A stretch of 15,501 bases of DNA from Asterionellopsis glacialis (Eukaryota; Bacillariophyta; Plagiogrammaphyceae; Rhaphoneidales; Asterionellopsidaceae): assembly GCA_014885115.2 (NCBI GenBank), contig WKLE02000221.1:1-15501 (forward strand), given 5' to 3'. Positions within the stretch are counted from its first letter, which is position 1. Every line of letters begins with the position of its first letter. Below, in pieces: positions 7,405 to 14,972 of this stretch. The position numbers were made by a program, and so were the translations under genes. The notes below the pieces were generated by a model that saw nothing but the letters and a program-made list of their open reading frames with translations, did not search any database and was not told the DNA's origin.

Positions 7405-8283
7405 TTAAGATTCCAAGAACTCGCCATCATCTCCAACATCAATATTGTCTTCAATAGCAGCATAAAGCACTTTAAAGACTTTTTCTACCAAAACATCAGC
7501 ATTGGATTCTTCTTGAACTTCGATTTTATCTTGATGAGCTTGAAGCATAATTTCAATACTCCTAAGTTTGTTGAGATACCAATCACGTTCAATTTCCAAT
7601 TCTTCTTTAGCAAGATCGGCCTCTTTCAATTTACTAGACAATTCTGAATTCTTCTTCATCAAAGCAGCATCCGCCAGGACTGATTCGGTGGAAGCTTTTT
7701 TAGCAGTAACAGTAGTGGCAGCAGTAGCTCCAGAGGTAGCACGGGATTTGGTAGATGTAATAGTGCGTGAGGCAGCGGTTGGGGCAGTACTCCTTCCAGA
7801 AGGCTTTACAGGTGCTCCTTTACCACCACCGGAACCATTATGGACATAGGTATTTCCACCCTTACCCTTGGATCGGACAGCAAAAGCATCATAGTCTTCT
7901 CGGAAAATACCGCTTTGATCATAAAATGCCTTGAGCCATTGACAAAATTCAAGATTATCTTGATATTTGGCACGAATTAATTTGTCAACATCAACATGTC
8001 GTTGGATTTTGTTTTTGTTAAAGGCTGTTTGCAAAAGTTTGTAATTGGCGACATATTCATAGGATGCCTTGGCACCCCAATTGACACGTGACATGGGGAT
8101 CGAACCCGGGAGGATATAATCTGTGAGTTGGCAAGCAACTGCACCAGTGGCTGTTTGTTCGATTTTAGTCAAATTTAAATCCAATAATGTATTGAAAAAT
8201 TCTAATAATTCCCTCCGACCAGTAAAGTATGCTGCATCCATCATGCCCACAGCGAGATCTGTACTTTGAACATGAGACGACAT
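7405..8283 (-). CDS. EB1: EB1-family microtubule plus-end-tracking protein
   Basis: The product is 292 residues from the ATG at 8281-8283. A longer open frame to 8352 begins with TTG and is unlikely to be used. EB proteins bind the GTP-cap region of growing microtubule ends and recruit other plus-end factors. The N-terminal calponin-homology domain spans about 14-125, with RRELLEFFNTLLDLNLTKIEQ, ATGAVACQLTDYILPGSIPM, YKLLQTAFNKN and VDVDKLIRAKYQDNLEFCQW, all close to animal EB1. A basic Ala/Ser/Thr/Gly-rich linker (about 138-200) follows, as expected for microtubule contact. The EB-homology coiled coil at about 203-278 carries the signature DWYLNKLRSIEIM (234-246). The acidic C-terminus ends GEFLES rather than in the EEY/F that binds CAP-Gly domains. 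It is convergent with the methyltransferase gene (220 bp apart) and divergent from ARP6. Confidence 0.93.
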   Translation of the reverse strand: MSSHVQSTDLAVGMMDAAYFTGRRELLEFFNTLLDLNLTKIEQTATGAVACQLTDYILPGSIPMSRVNWGAKASYEYVANYKLLQTAFNKNKIQRHVDVDKLIRAKYQDNLEFCQWLKAFYDQSGIFREDYDAFAVRSKGKGGNTYVHNGSGGGKGAPVKPSGRSTAPTAASRTITSTKSRATSGATAATTVTAKKASTESVLADAALMKKNSELSSKLKEADLAKEELEIERDWYLNKLRSIEIMLQAHQDKIEVQEESNADVLVEKVFKVLYAAIEDNIDVGDDGEFLES

Positions 8284-8336
8284 TTTTTGCTTTGTTTTTA
8301 GAGATGATATAAAAAATGGAAAGTGTGTGTTAAATC

Positions 8337-8371
8337 TGATAACGCTTATCAAGAACTAGATAGCGTTATCA
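8337..8371. repeat. 10-bp perfect inverted repeat upstream of EB1
   Basis: TGATAACGCT (8337-8346) and AGCGTTATCA (8362-8371) are exact inverse complements separated by 15 bp. It lies 54 bp upstream of the EB1 ATG. It could be a dimeric transcription-factor site or a hairpin in the EB1 leader; the sequence does not decide between these. Confidence 0.6.
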
Positions 8372-8804
8372 CCAAGGACAAGAATTATTTTGGATCGTTT
8401 CAAATCGACTAGAGTGTGTTGTTGCTAGTTCAAACAATAAATGGTGATGAAGACTACTGCTTGATCTAGGTTGAGCTTGGTCTGCGAACGGTCGAGTCCT
8501 TCACGATTTTGAGATTGCGACAACCTCACTCTGCGGTCTGCGGAGATAATGTTGTCGTTGGGGGATTTGAAAAAGCAGGACAGTTTTAAAACAGTTCTGT
8601 ACCACTACCAGGTACTGTACTGTACGTAGGATTTTGGACAACAACTTTTTGTACTCCCTAGGGTTCTATCGGGGAGTAGGGGAGAGAAACGGAACGACCG
8701 AGAGCTCTGTCAAGTTAGCAACGAGAAAGTCTCTACTAGAGAGTCTACCTTTGAAAAAGTTAAAAGTATCCCTGAGTCTGGAGCAGACGGTGTCGGCACT
8801 TGAT

Positions 8805-8825
8805 ATGACAAAATCTTCAATCTGA
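8805..8825 (+). other. Possible upstream ORF before ARP6
   Basis: An ATG at 8805 begins a frame of six sense codons (MTKSSI) ending in TGA at 8823-8825, 14 bp before the ARP6 ATG. If transcription starts upstream, scanning ribosomes would meet it first and it could dampen ARP6 translation. No transcript evidence is available, and a frame this short arises easily by chance. Confidence 0.25.
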
Positions 8826-8839
8826 TCAGGAGGGAGACG

Positions 8840-11005
8840 ATGACAACTCCTGATCCGACACCGTCATCTGCCACTGCCACTGCCACTGCAGCAAAGGCAA
8901 TTTCAGCAGAAACCGCCGCAGAAGCAGAAGCAGCAGCAGCAGCAACGACCAAGACGAAACGCAAACGTACACCATCATCATCCACATCAAAAAGGAAGAA
9001 AAAACAACCATCGGGTGGGTCGGCAGCAGCAGGTGAAACTAAGGCTTCACAAGGAGGGAAAAAAGGAGGGTCAAGAACAAAACCTACCAAAGCAAAACGA
9101 GGAAAACCTCCTACCACTCCTGTACCGTCTGCTGTACTGTCATCCTCAACGACGACAGCAGTACCACCGCCAACACACACATTGATTATTGATAATGGTG
9201 GTCATACACTTAAATATGGGTTTGTCGATTCATCACAATCACAATCAATACTGCCACACATTATGCCCAATATGACAGGACGGTTACGACATCAAATTAC
9301 GGTATTAAAGGGTGATGAAATTGATCAAGTACAGCCCAATCAATTACAGATTACAACAAGATCCATGGAACGTGGATGTATCACGAATATGGGGAATCAA
9401 ATTCAAGTATGGAAACGTTTATTAGATAATCTGAACATTGTAAATGGTATCAATTTGAATGGTGAAGCATCACAAACATATGGATGGAAAATGTCATTAT
9501 CTAAAAAATTGAAATTGTCATGTAAAAAAAAAGGTAGTGGAGGTGGAGGTAGTACTACTGGCGCTGCTGGAGATGCTGCTGGAGATGCTCCATCCATATC
9601 TACGAAAGATTGTGCTGTATTGCTTTTGATTCCACCACATTATCCAAGAGTTTTATTAGAACAAATTTTGCAAGTATGGTTTGAAGATTTTGGTGTATCC
9701 CATGTTGGGTTTGCACTTTCAGCTGTTACTGCTTGTGTAGCGGCTACTAGTCCTGCGACTTCCAAACAAATGATAATGATGACGAAGAAGAATACGGACG
9801 ACGATGACGATAGCAAACAACAACAACAACATGAAGAAAAACGAAATAATAAAGCAGATACAGGTTGCTGTTGTATGGTTGATGCTGGTTGGAGTGGTAT
9901 TAGTATTGTTCCTACATTTCAAAACAAACCTTTGATGGCAACAACACGAGAACAAGGTGGTACTGCCAGTACTACTACTGCTATTCGCCGTATACCATTG
10001 GGAGGGAAGCATTTAACCAACATACTAAAGTATCACGTAAGTTATCGCCAATGGAATTTAATGGATCAAGAATGGATATTACAAGACGTTATGGAAAAGT
10101 TATCCTATTTTTCATTAAACTTTCAACAAGATATGAGGGTAGCACGTAAACTACCCAAGGGACAACGTCCATGGGATCGTGATTATGTATTACCTGATAT
10201 GCAAACAACATTTGAGGGACAAGTACGATTAACGCCGCAATTATTATATATGCAACAACAAGAAGAGGAAAAACAACAGCAACAGGAAAAATCCGATGAA
10301 CAAAAACAACATGAGGAGGAAGAAGAATTGGATGAAGACTACCAAGAAGGCGATGATGACAACGACGATGGTGATAGAAGTGAAAATGATGATGATGGAA
10401 ATAATAACTCAGACAATGACGGTGATGATGAAGAAGAAACAGATGCCCAAATTCGACGCCGTGTTATGCGTCAGCGTCAAGAAGAAGAACAACGACGTAA
10501 AGAAATTGAGGCAGAACAACAAATACTGAATATATCTATAGAAAGATTTGCAACTCCTGAAGTTTTATTTCATCCATCGGATGTTGGTTTGCCAACCAAC
10601 ATGGCTGGATTAGCACATGGGGTTGTTCAATCTATACAAGCATGCCCTAAAAAATACCATGCTGCATTATATGGAAATGTAGTTGTGACTGGTGGGATAT
10701 CACAAATTACTAATTTTCAAATAAGGCTAGAACAAGAACTACGATCATTAACTCCATATCAATATCCAATCCATATATCAGTGATGGATTCACCTATCAC
10801 ACAATCATGGATGGGTGCAAGGGAATGGATGTGTTCTGGGGGTGTGGGTGGTGTTGGTAGTAGTAGAAGTAGTGGCGGTCAAACACAAAACCATTCAAAA
10901 TGGAGTATAAATCATGATGAATGGGAACAATCGAAAAAGGATCCGAAGAAACGAAAATTGTGTTTGTCTCGTCTTCTCAATAATACTAGTGGTATTCTAG
11001 TGTGA
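8840..11005 (+). CDS. ARP6: Actin-related protein 6, SWR1/SRCAP-type chromatin remodeller subunit
   Basis: The product is 721 residues. ARP6 is a nuclear actin-fold subunit of the SWR1/SRCAP complex, which exchanges H2A.Z into nucleosomes. The actin fold starts at about 113 with LIIDNGGHTLKYGF (115-128, phosphate loop 1). It continues through VDAGWSGISIVP (347-358, phosphate loop 2), LGGKHLTNILKYHVSYRQWN (387-406), DYVLPD (448-453), RFATPEVLFHPSDVGL (569-584) and NVVVTGGISQITNF (613-626), ending with PITQSWMGAREW (652-663). The SYRQWNLMDQ region and the VLPD block are distinctive of ARP6 among ARPs. Typical ARP6 is about 400-440 residues. The extra length is a Thr/Ala/Lys-rich N-terminus with a bipartite nuclear signal (KRKR at 40-43, KRKKK at 51-55), inserts at about 225-255 and 302-342, and a large Gln/Glu/Asp-rich insert at about 470-562. 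A basic KKRK cluster lies near the C-terminus (703-706). The start is the first in-frame ATG. Confidence 0.92.
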   Translation: MTTPDPTPSSATATATAAKAISAETAAEAEAAAAATTKTKRKRTPSSSTSKRKKKQPSGGSAAAGETKASQGGKKGGSRTKPTKAKRGKPPTTPVPSAVLSSSTTTAVPPPTHTLIIDNGGHTLKYGFVDSSQSQSILPHIMPNMTGRLRHQITVLKGDEIDQVQPNQLQITTRSMERGCITNMGNQIQVWKRLLDNLNIVNGINLNGEASQTYGWKMSLSKKLKLSCKKKGSGGGGSTTGAAGDAAGDAPSISTKDCAVLLLIPPHYPRVLLEQILQVWFEDFGVSHVGFALSAVTACVAATSPATSKQMIMMTKKNTDDDDDSKQQQQHEEKRNNKADTGCCCMVDAGWSGISIVPTFQNKPLMATTREQGGTASTTTAIRRIPLGGKHLTNILKYHVSYRQWNLMDQEWILQDVMEKLSYFSLNFQQDMRVARKLPKGQRPWDRDYVLPDMQTTFEGQVRLTPQLLYMQQQEEEKQQQQEKSDEQKQHEEEEELDEDYQEGDDDNDDGDRSENDDDGNNNSDNDGDDEEETDAQIRRRVMRQRQEEEQRRKEIEAEQQILNISIERFATPEVLFHPSDVGLPTNMAGLAHGVVQSIQACPKKYHAALYGNVVVTGGISQITNFQIRLEQELRSLTPYQYPIHISVMDSPITQSWMGAREWMCSGGVGGVGSSRSSGGQTQNHSKWSINHDEWEQSKKDPKKRKLCLSRLLNNTSGILV

Positions 11006-11470
11006 AAGTAATTTTTAACGATATTAATAATACGGTACATGCACGCATGCGTTTAAAATGTTGGTGGGTTTCACAAAATTCTGGAACAGTCGCACCTGTA
11101 CGAGATCCTTCAAGAGCAGAAAAATATTCCTTCTCTGCCTTATCTTTCACACTGATGTAAGATTCTGAATTACTGTGTCCTCTCAATGTCAGAACAGCCA
11201 AAAACAACACTTGCGCCTACTGGGCGTCGGTCCAGTTGTGTAATAGGGCTTTAACTCATCGGTAGCACTGTTGATTCACTTCAGAAGGGCTTTTTTGAGT
11301 TGCACTATCGAGTTGACCCAGAAGAAATCATTCCATAACCTTCTAAACATTCTCGTACTTATAAAAATTGCATCTGAAATCGCACTTTTTACGCTTTAGT
11401 GAAAGAACGGCGCAAGCCCATTCATGTGCCAATCAATATTCTCGTTCAGGTTTTAAACAGATTCTTATTA
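11006..11470. other. Convergent intergenic region between ARP6 and the TLDc fusion gene
   Basis: 465 bp that should hold both 3' untranslated regions. A 74-codon minus-strand frame (10986-11210) begins with GTG, overlaps the ARP6 end and contains a protein-like stretch (KDKAEKEYFSALEGS) that I do not recognise. It could be a relic, but I do not call it a gene. Nothing else stands out. Confidence 0.4.
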
Positions 11471-13087
11471 TTAAAAGTGTCCTTGTAAGAATGTCCAAAC
11501 TTCGACATCCAAAATGTTGAAAATCGTTGAATCACAAAGGGGTTCATTGCCATAAGTATCACATCTTGCAGTCGAACCAATAGAAAAGTTATCTTCCAAA
11601 ACTAAACCAAAGGCTCCATTTTCGCCACCACCGAGACCGATCCTTTTGTTGGTGGTGTCACAAAGTTGAAAATAACGATTTGCCCCTGTCCACTTGTAAA
11701 CAGAGATTTCATCACTTTTATCAGTCGGATAAGATTGATCTTCCTCTTTACGCTTTTGCATCTCGCCGTCCTTACAATGGAAGCTTCGAAATGTAAATAA
11801 ACATGATTGGGCACTGCCATAGAATCCGTTGCTAGCAACAGGGTGATGGTGTTGACGACGTCGTTCTATCGTTGAAACATTCCACGGACTATCTGCATAT
11901 GCACCAAATATTGTTCCACAATCAGTTCGGATAACTAATAAAGTTTGAGATGCTCCATTAACCGAATGTAAAAATGTTTGAAAGGAATCGCCATCACGTT
12001 CTAATCTGTAAAGACGTTTCCAAGGGCGAAGTGTAATTGCTACGGGTAAAACTTCTTGTATCAAAATCTTTTGCATCTGGTCCTCATTTAGTAAATAACA
12101 AAACTCAGATGCAGTATTGTCTTCGATGATTCTAAGCTTGGGAACCCAATCAAGGCTTTCGTGCTCTTCTTGATTTCCCTTGTCATCATCCCTTGCACTC
12201 TCTGTTACATCACATCCCTTTTGCAAAGTACAGGAGTCAGCATTACTCGTTTTATCTGAAAAATCTTTTTCTTGTGGTTGTATTATTGGTACAGATTTGT
12301 AGTTGACAAGGTCGCGGATTAGAACAGCCATGGTGTAAAGAATAACTAAAAGAAATAGATTTGCAATGACTGCAACTATACGAGCCAGTAGAAGTAGATG
12401 GTCGGAATTGTAAGAATAAGTGGGATACTCCGACGATGGCACCGGCAAATTCAAAAATTCACAAAGGGGTTCCCATGTATCATGTGTCTCATTAATGTAT
12501 AGTTCAAGACGTCTTTCGGAGGGAATGACATGCCGAACACCATCATTATGAATATGATACCTTTTTATTGCCTCGTCTTTATCTGAGATTGAAAAAGATG
12601 ATGGAATTTTTCTGACATCCCATTCGTCGTCATTCCCGTATGTCACTGCCAACAATGATCGTAAATAACGATCTACTAATTTCACTTTGGGAAGCCACGG
12701 AGTGTAGCGAGACAACAATGATACAGAAGTAATAATATTACTCCAACACTGAAACCATTCCTCATCAGAGTCATGTACAGTCAGGATAAACTTGGCGTCG
12801 GGGAAGTCATTCACTAATCTTTCGTATCCAAGTCCTATTGACATGTCTATAGAAGCATTGTAGTTGTTGGAATGTAAGATTTCAACAAGTTCCCTGTTTT
12901 CTTTTAATTGGAGACTATTTTCACCAGCATGATCCAGCATCATCTCTCTGTAGAAGTCATCATGATTAAATGATGGATTGTGCAACAGTAAGTTTGCAAT
13001 ATCAAACGTCACGAAACCAAGTTCTTGCAAAGCAAGTTGTAGCGTTTGCGATCCTGTGCATCCATATCCCACTCCAAACACTTCCAT
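11471..13087 (-). CDS. Fusion of a sulfotransferase-like domain, a transmembrane helix and a TLDc domain
   Basis: This is one uninterrupted frame of 538 residues; a TAA six bases upstream of the ATG fixes the start. Residues 1-226 resemble the Sulfotransfer_4 family: P-loop-like FGVGYGCTGSQTLQLALQELGF (4-25), SIDMSIG (79-85), FPDAKFILTVHDSDEEWFQCW (95-115) and DTWEPLCEFLNLPVP (203-217). A hydrophobic helix spans about 229-257. After a polar linker, residues 332-534 form a TLDc domain: LRPWKRLYRLERDGDSFQTFL (353-373), LLVIRTDCGTIFGAYADSPW (383-402), FYGSAQSCLFTF (422-433), VYKWTGANRYFQLCD (463-477), IGLGGGENGAFGLVLE (483-498) and GNEPLCDS then VEVWTF (513-533). TLDc proteins such as OXR1 and NCOA7 act in oxidative-stress protection and bind V-ATPase. 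The usual P-loop Arg (GRTGT) is Cys10 and the VRDPE Arg is His105, so catalysis is doubtful. It is divergent from the plastid-protein gene. Confidence 0.85.
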   Translation of the reverse strand: MEVFGVGYGCTGSQTLQLALQELGFVTFDIANLLLHNPSFNHDDFYREMMLDHAGENSLQLKENRELVEILHSNNYNASIDMSIGLGYERLVNDFPDAKFILTVHDSDEEWFQCWSNIITSVSLLSRYTPWLPKVKLVDRYLRSLLAVTYGNDDEWDVRKIPSSFSISDKDEAIKRYHIHNDGVRHVIPSERRLELYINETHDTWEPLCEFLNLPVPSSEYPTYSYNSDHLLLLARIVAVIANLFLLVILYTMAVLIRDLVNYKSVPIIQPQEKDFSDKTSNADSCTLQKGCDVTESARDDDKGNQEEHESLDWVPKLRIIEDNTASEFCYLLNEDQMQKILIQEVLPVAITLRPWKRLYRLERDGDSFQTFLHSVNGASQTLLVIRTDCGTIFGAYADSPWNVSTIERRRQHHHPVASNGFYGSAQSCLFTFRSFHCKDGEMQKRKEEDQSYPTDKSDEISVYKWTGANRYFQLCDTTNKRIGLGGGENGAFGLVLEDNFSIGSTARCDTYGNEPLCDSTIFNILDVEVWTFLQGHF

Positions 13088-13567
13088 TATTTATCTTAAA
13101 CGTATTATAAAATAGAGCTTCTGACGCATACCCTAATGACACGGTAACTACGGGTGTGGTCGTTGGGCAAGAGTTGGCGTCATCGTCGATCGGAGAAGAC
13201 AATTTGAGATTCTTTTTTTCCCTCCTGGATCTTTGAACGGTACTTCTCGTTGTGATTTTGACTCGATCTCAGGATGCAAGTTTTCGCACTGGACGCGCAA
13301 CTGCGCGTATTGACATTTTCAAAAAAATCTGAAAACCCGATGATGTCATGATGTGGAAAAAAAGAATTGAGTTTTCAACACCTCACATTCAAATGCTGAT
13401 TGCTCGGCCAACAACGATGAATCTTGGTAGTGTCCAATTACATTTTCTTTAAAATTCATGCAGGTGGCATCGTAAACTCTATCTTCGAGATTATGTTGCA
13501 TTCACATGATTTTCTTCATAAGAAATATGCCACAATAAGGTGTACGCGTACTGAAACTCACCTCAAG
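13088..13567. promoter_or_regulatory. Shared divergent promoter region of the TLDc fusion and plastid-protein genes
   Basis: 480 bp lie between the two ATGs. It contains the palindrome ACGCGCA-AC-TGCGCGT (13293-13308), which resembles G1/S-type ACGCG elements, and a CRE-like TGATGTCA (13341-13348). An alternative upstream ATG for the plus-strand gene is at 13493. No TATA box was placed and no further gene is evident. Confidence 0.45.
13293..13308. promoter_or_regulatory. Palindromic ACGCGCA/TGCGCGT element
   Basis: Seven-base perfect inverted arms flank a two-base AC spacer. The high CpG content stands out against AT-rich surroundings. It lies 206 bp from the TLDc fusion start and 260 bp from the plastid-protein start. 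A regulatory role is inferred from its position and symmetry only. Confidence 0.35.
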
Positions 13568-14455
13568 ATGACTTCGCGACGATGCCTGTTGTTTAAAATC
13601 TTTATAGGGTTGCGCTTTCTGATTTCTGGTACTGCTGCATTCCTTTCGAACAGTTACACATCACAATTTCGTATTGATTCTTGTTTCGCACCATCATCGA
13701 AGTTTGTGTCTTCTAGCATGACCAGTAGGGCGATGATTCGAATATGGGTTGAAGATGCTGAAGATGGTTTTGTTGATGAAGAAGAAAATCTTGAAGAAGG
13801 TGAAGTCTGTGTACGTGCCATCAAAGCATTTGCTAGTAATGCTGACACAGACAACGATAAGAATTCTACCCAAGATAATAAGAACAGGAGGAGGTTTCTT
13901 TGTGCAGGCGCACTTGTGCGTCGTCCTGCTCTTTCTCTTCCCCAAGAAGACGATCATGATAGTAATTCCATTGTTTATGATGCATGGATTGCAGATGCTT
14001 TGCTGGATGAAGGTGGTCCTAACTTGCAAGTTCAGGGAGCTACACTGATTTTGGATGACCTGTTGCTGTATTATTTGACTCATTGTTATGATAACCATGA
14101 AAAGTGTGATACGGATACGGTAGCTCCGATATTGGGATCATTTGAAGTACAATGTGGAACACCTGAAAGTGATTTTACATGTGCCTCTTACCAAGCTGCT
14201 ATTTTGCGAGGATTTCGTCCTAAATATGAAATTAACGTAAAGAAGAAAGAGTACGAGGAATCCCTTCAAGGTGATAAATTACTGGCAGATGACGATAGTG
14301 ATGGCCTAGTTATGGATCCAAAATTAGGGTACGAGAGATACGGCCAGCTAGCTTCAGAACAATATACCAAAGATGTCACGTTACGTAAGATGGCATCTCA
14401 AATATTACAATTGCTGCCAAAAGTACGATCTCCTTTCCCGGATACTGATCAATGA
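13568..14455 (+). CDS. Probable plastid-targeted protein of unknown function
   Basis: From the ATG at 13568 the product is 295 residues. The frame is open further left, but its far end starts at TTG (13424) and the intermediate ATG (13493) would bury the targeting signal. The N-terminus is a signal peptide (basic MTSRR, hydrophobic LLFKIFIGLRFLISG, 7-21) ending at GTAAFLS, which fits the A/F cleavage rule of the ASAFAP motif used for secondary plastids. A Ser/Thr-rich, basic transit-like stretch (26-58) follows. The mature part has an acidic run (61-79), RRRFLCAGALVRRPAL (107-122), YDAWIADALLDEGGPNLQVQGATLILDDLLLYYLTH (137-172), a CASYQAAILRGFRPKYEI segment (205-222), and a helical C-terminus (253-286). 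I recognise no family; a distant acetyltransferase-like fold is only a guess. Plastid import is inferred from the presequence alone. Confidence 0.7.
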   Translation: MTSRRCLLFKIFIGLRFLISGTAAFLSNSYTSQFRIDSCFAPSSKFVSSSMTSRAMIRIWVEDAEDGFVDEEENLEEGEVCVRAIKAFASNADTDNDKNSTQDNKNRRRFLCAGALVRRPALSLPQEDDHDSNSIVYDAWIADALLDEGGPNLQVQGATLILDDLLLYYLTHCYDNHEKCDTDTVAPILGSFEVQCGTPESDFTCASYQAAILRGFRPKYEINVKKKEYEESLQGDKLLADDDSDGLVMDPKLGYERYGQLASEQYTKDVTLRKMASQILQLLPKVRSPFPDTDQ

Positions 14456-14972
14456 TGGATCTGGTGATATTCACCTGCACACTGTAAGATACAAGACATG
14501 ATGTTATTCGTCTCGAAGCTAATGAGCTCAATCCCGGCATGAAGCCGTTCTAGTCCGCAAATATTCTCGGGGATACAATCATGTTTCAATTCAGGGGTCA
14601 TCTGAATCAAAGCCTTCTATTTGTCGAGTTTTGGACTCCGGTAAAGGCAGACCCTATTGACAATGTAGGAATATGTGCTGTGTTGCACAATCGAAATGTA
14701 CGCTTTAAGTTATCTAACGAATGACCTAAAAAATCACAAAATGATTCGAACATGTAAAGAAAGAGAAGTAATCGTAATTTGTGCTAAAATTTAGTATCAA
14801 TAATAAATGATACACTCAAGGGAAAATTGATTTGATCCCTCAGAGAAAAATTGTGTTTCAGTGAGAGATGAAAGACACAAAAAAATATTGATAAAACACG
14901 TTTCTTTCCACGTAGAAACCATATCTTGCGGTTGGCCTCTTCAATCATCATTTCCAATGCTGTAGCTGCTGT
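14456..14972. other. Convergent intergenic region near the right end
   Basis: 517 bp hold the 3' ends of two converging genes. A small hairpin, GGTGA-TAT-TCACC (14463-14475), lies eight bases after the stop of the plastid-protein gene. GTTTCT/AGAAAC arms lie at 14900 and 14914. AATAAA-like sequences occur near 14800. No open frame of note was found. Confidence 0.45.

Larger units (their letters stand above)
8284..8839. promoter_or_regulatory. Shared divergent promoter region of EB1 and ARP6
   Basis: 556 bp separate the two ATGs, so both promoters and leaders must lie here or inside the genes. No TATA box is convincing. A 10-bp inverted repeat lies 54 bp before the EB1 start (8337-8371). A GTAC-rich run, GTACTGTACTGTAC, lies at 8612-8625. 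A seven-codon upstream frame (ATG 8805, TGA 8823-8825) sits just before the ARP6 start. No credible additional gene was found. Confidence 0.5.

Noticed and set aside
8092..8112. tRNA-like B box: the minus strand reads CCCGGGTTCGATCCCC
   Set aside because: It lies in the EB1 coding sequence, encoding the conserved PGSIP motif. No acceptor stem, D arm or anticodon arm surrounds it.
8284..8352. 23-residue N-terminal extension of EB1
   Set aside because: It starts with TTG, and EB1 proteins normally begin close to the calponin-homology domain, as they do from the ATG at 8283.
8710..9180. 156-codon minus-strand frame rich in Ala, Val and Asp
   Set aside because: It is a shadow of the low-complexity N-terminus of ARP6, with codon-complement composition.
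9800..10450. CAA/GAA/GAT-rich tracts as a microsatellite or CRISPR-like array
   Set aside because: The units are irregular and in frame; they encode the Gln/Asp/Glu-rich inserts of ARP6. No repeat-spacer regularity exists anywhere in the window.
10986..11210. 74-codon minus-strand frame in the ARP6/TLDc gap
   Set aside because: It starts with GTG, overlaps the ARP6 stop and resembles nothing known; noted only as a possible relic.
13424..13567. 48-residue N-terminal extension of the plastid-protein gene
   Set aside because: Its start codon is TTG, and including it would bury the signal peptide that begins at the ATG at 13568.
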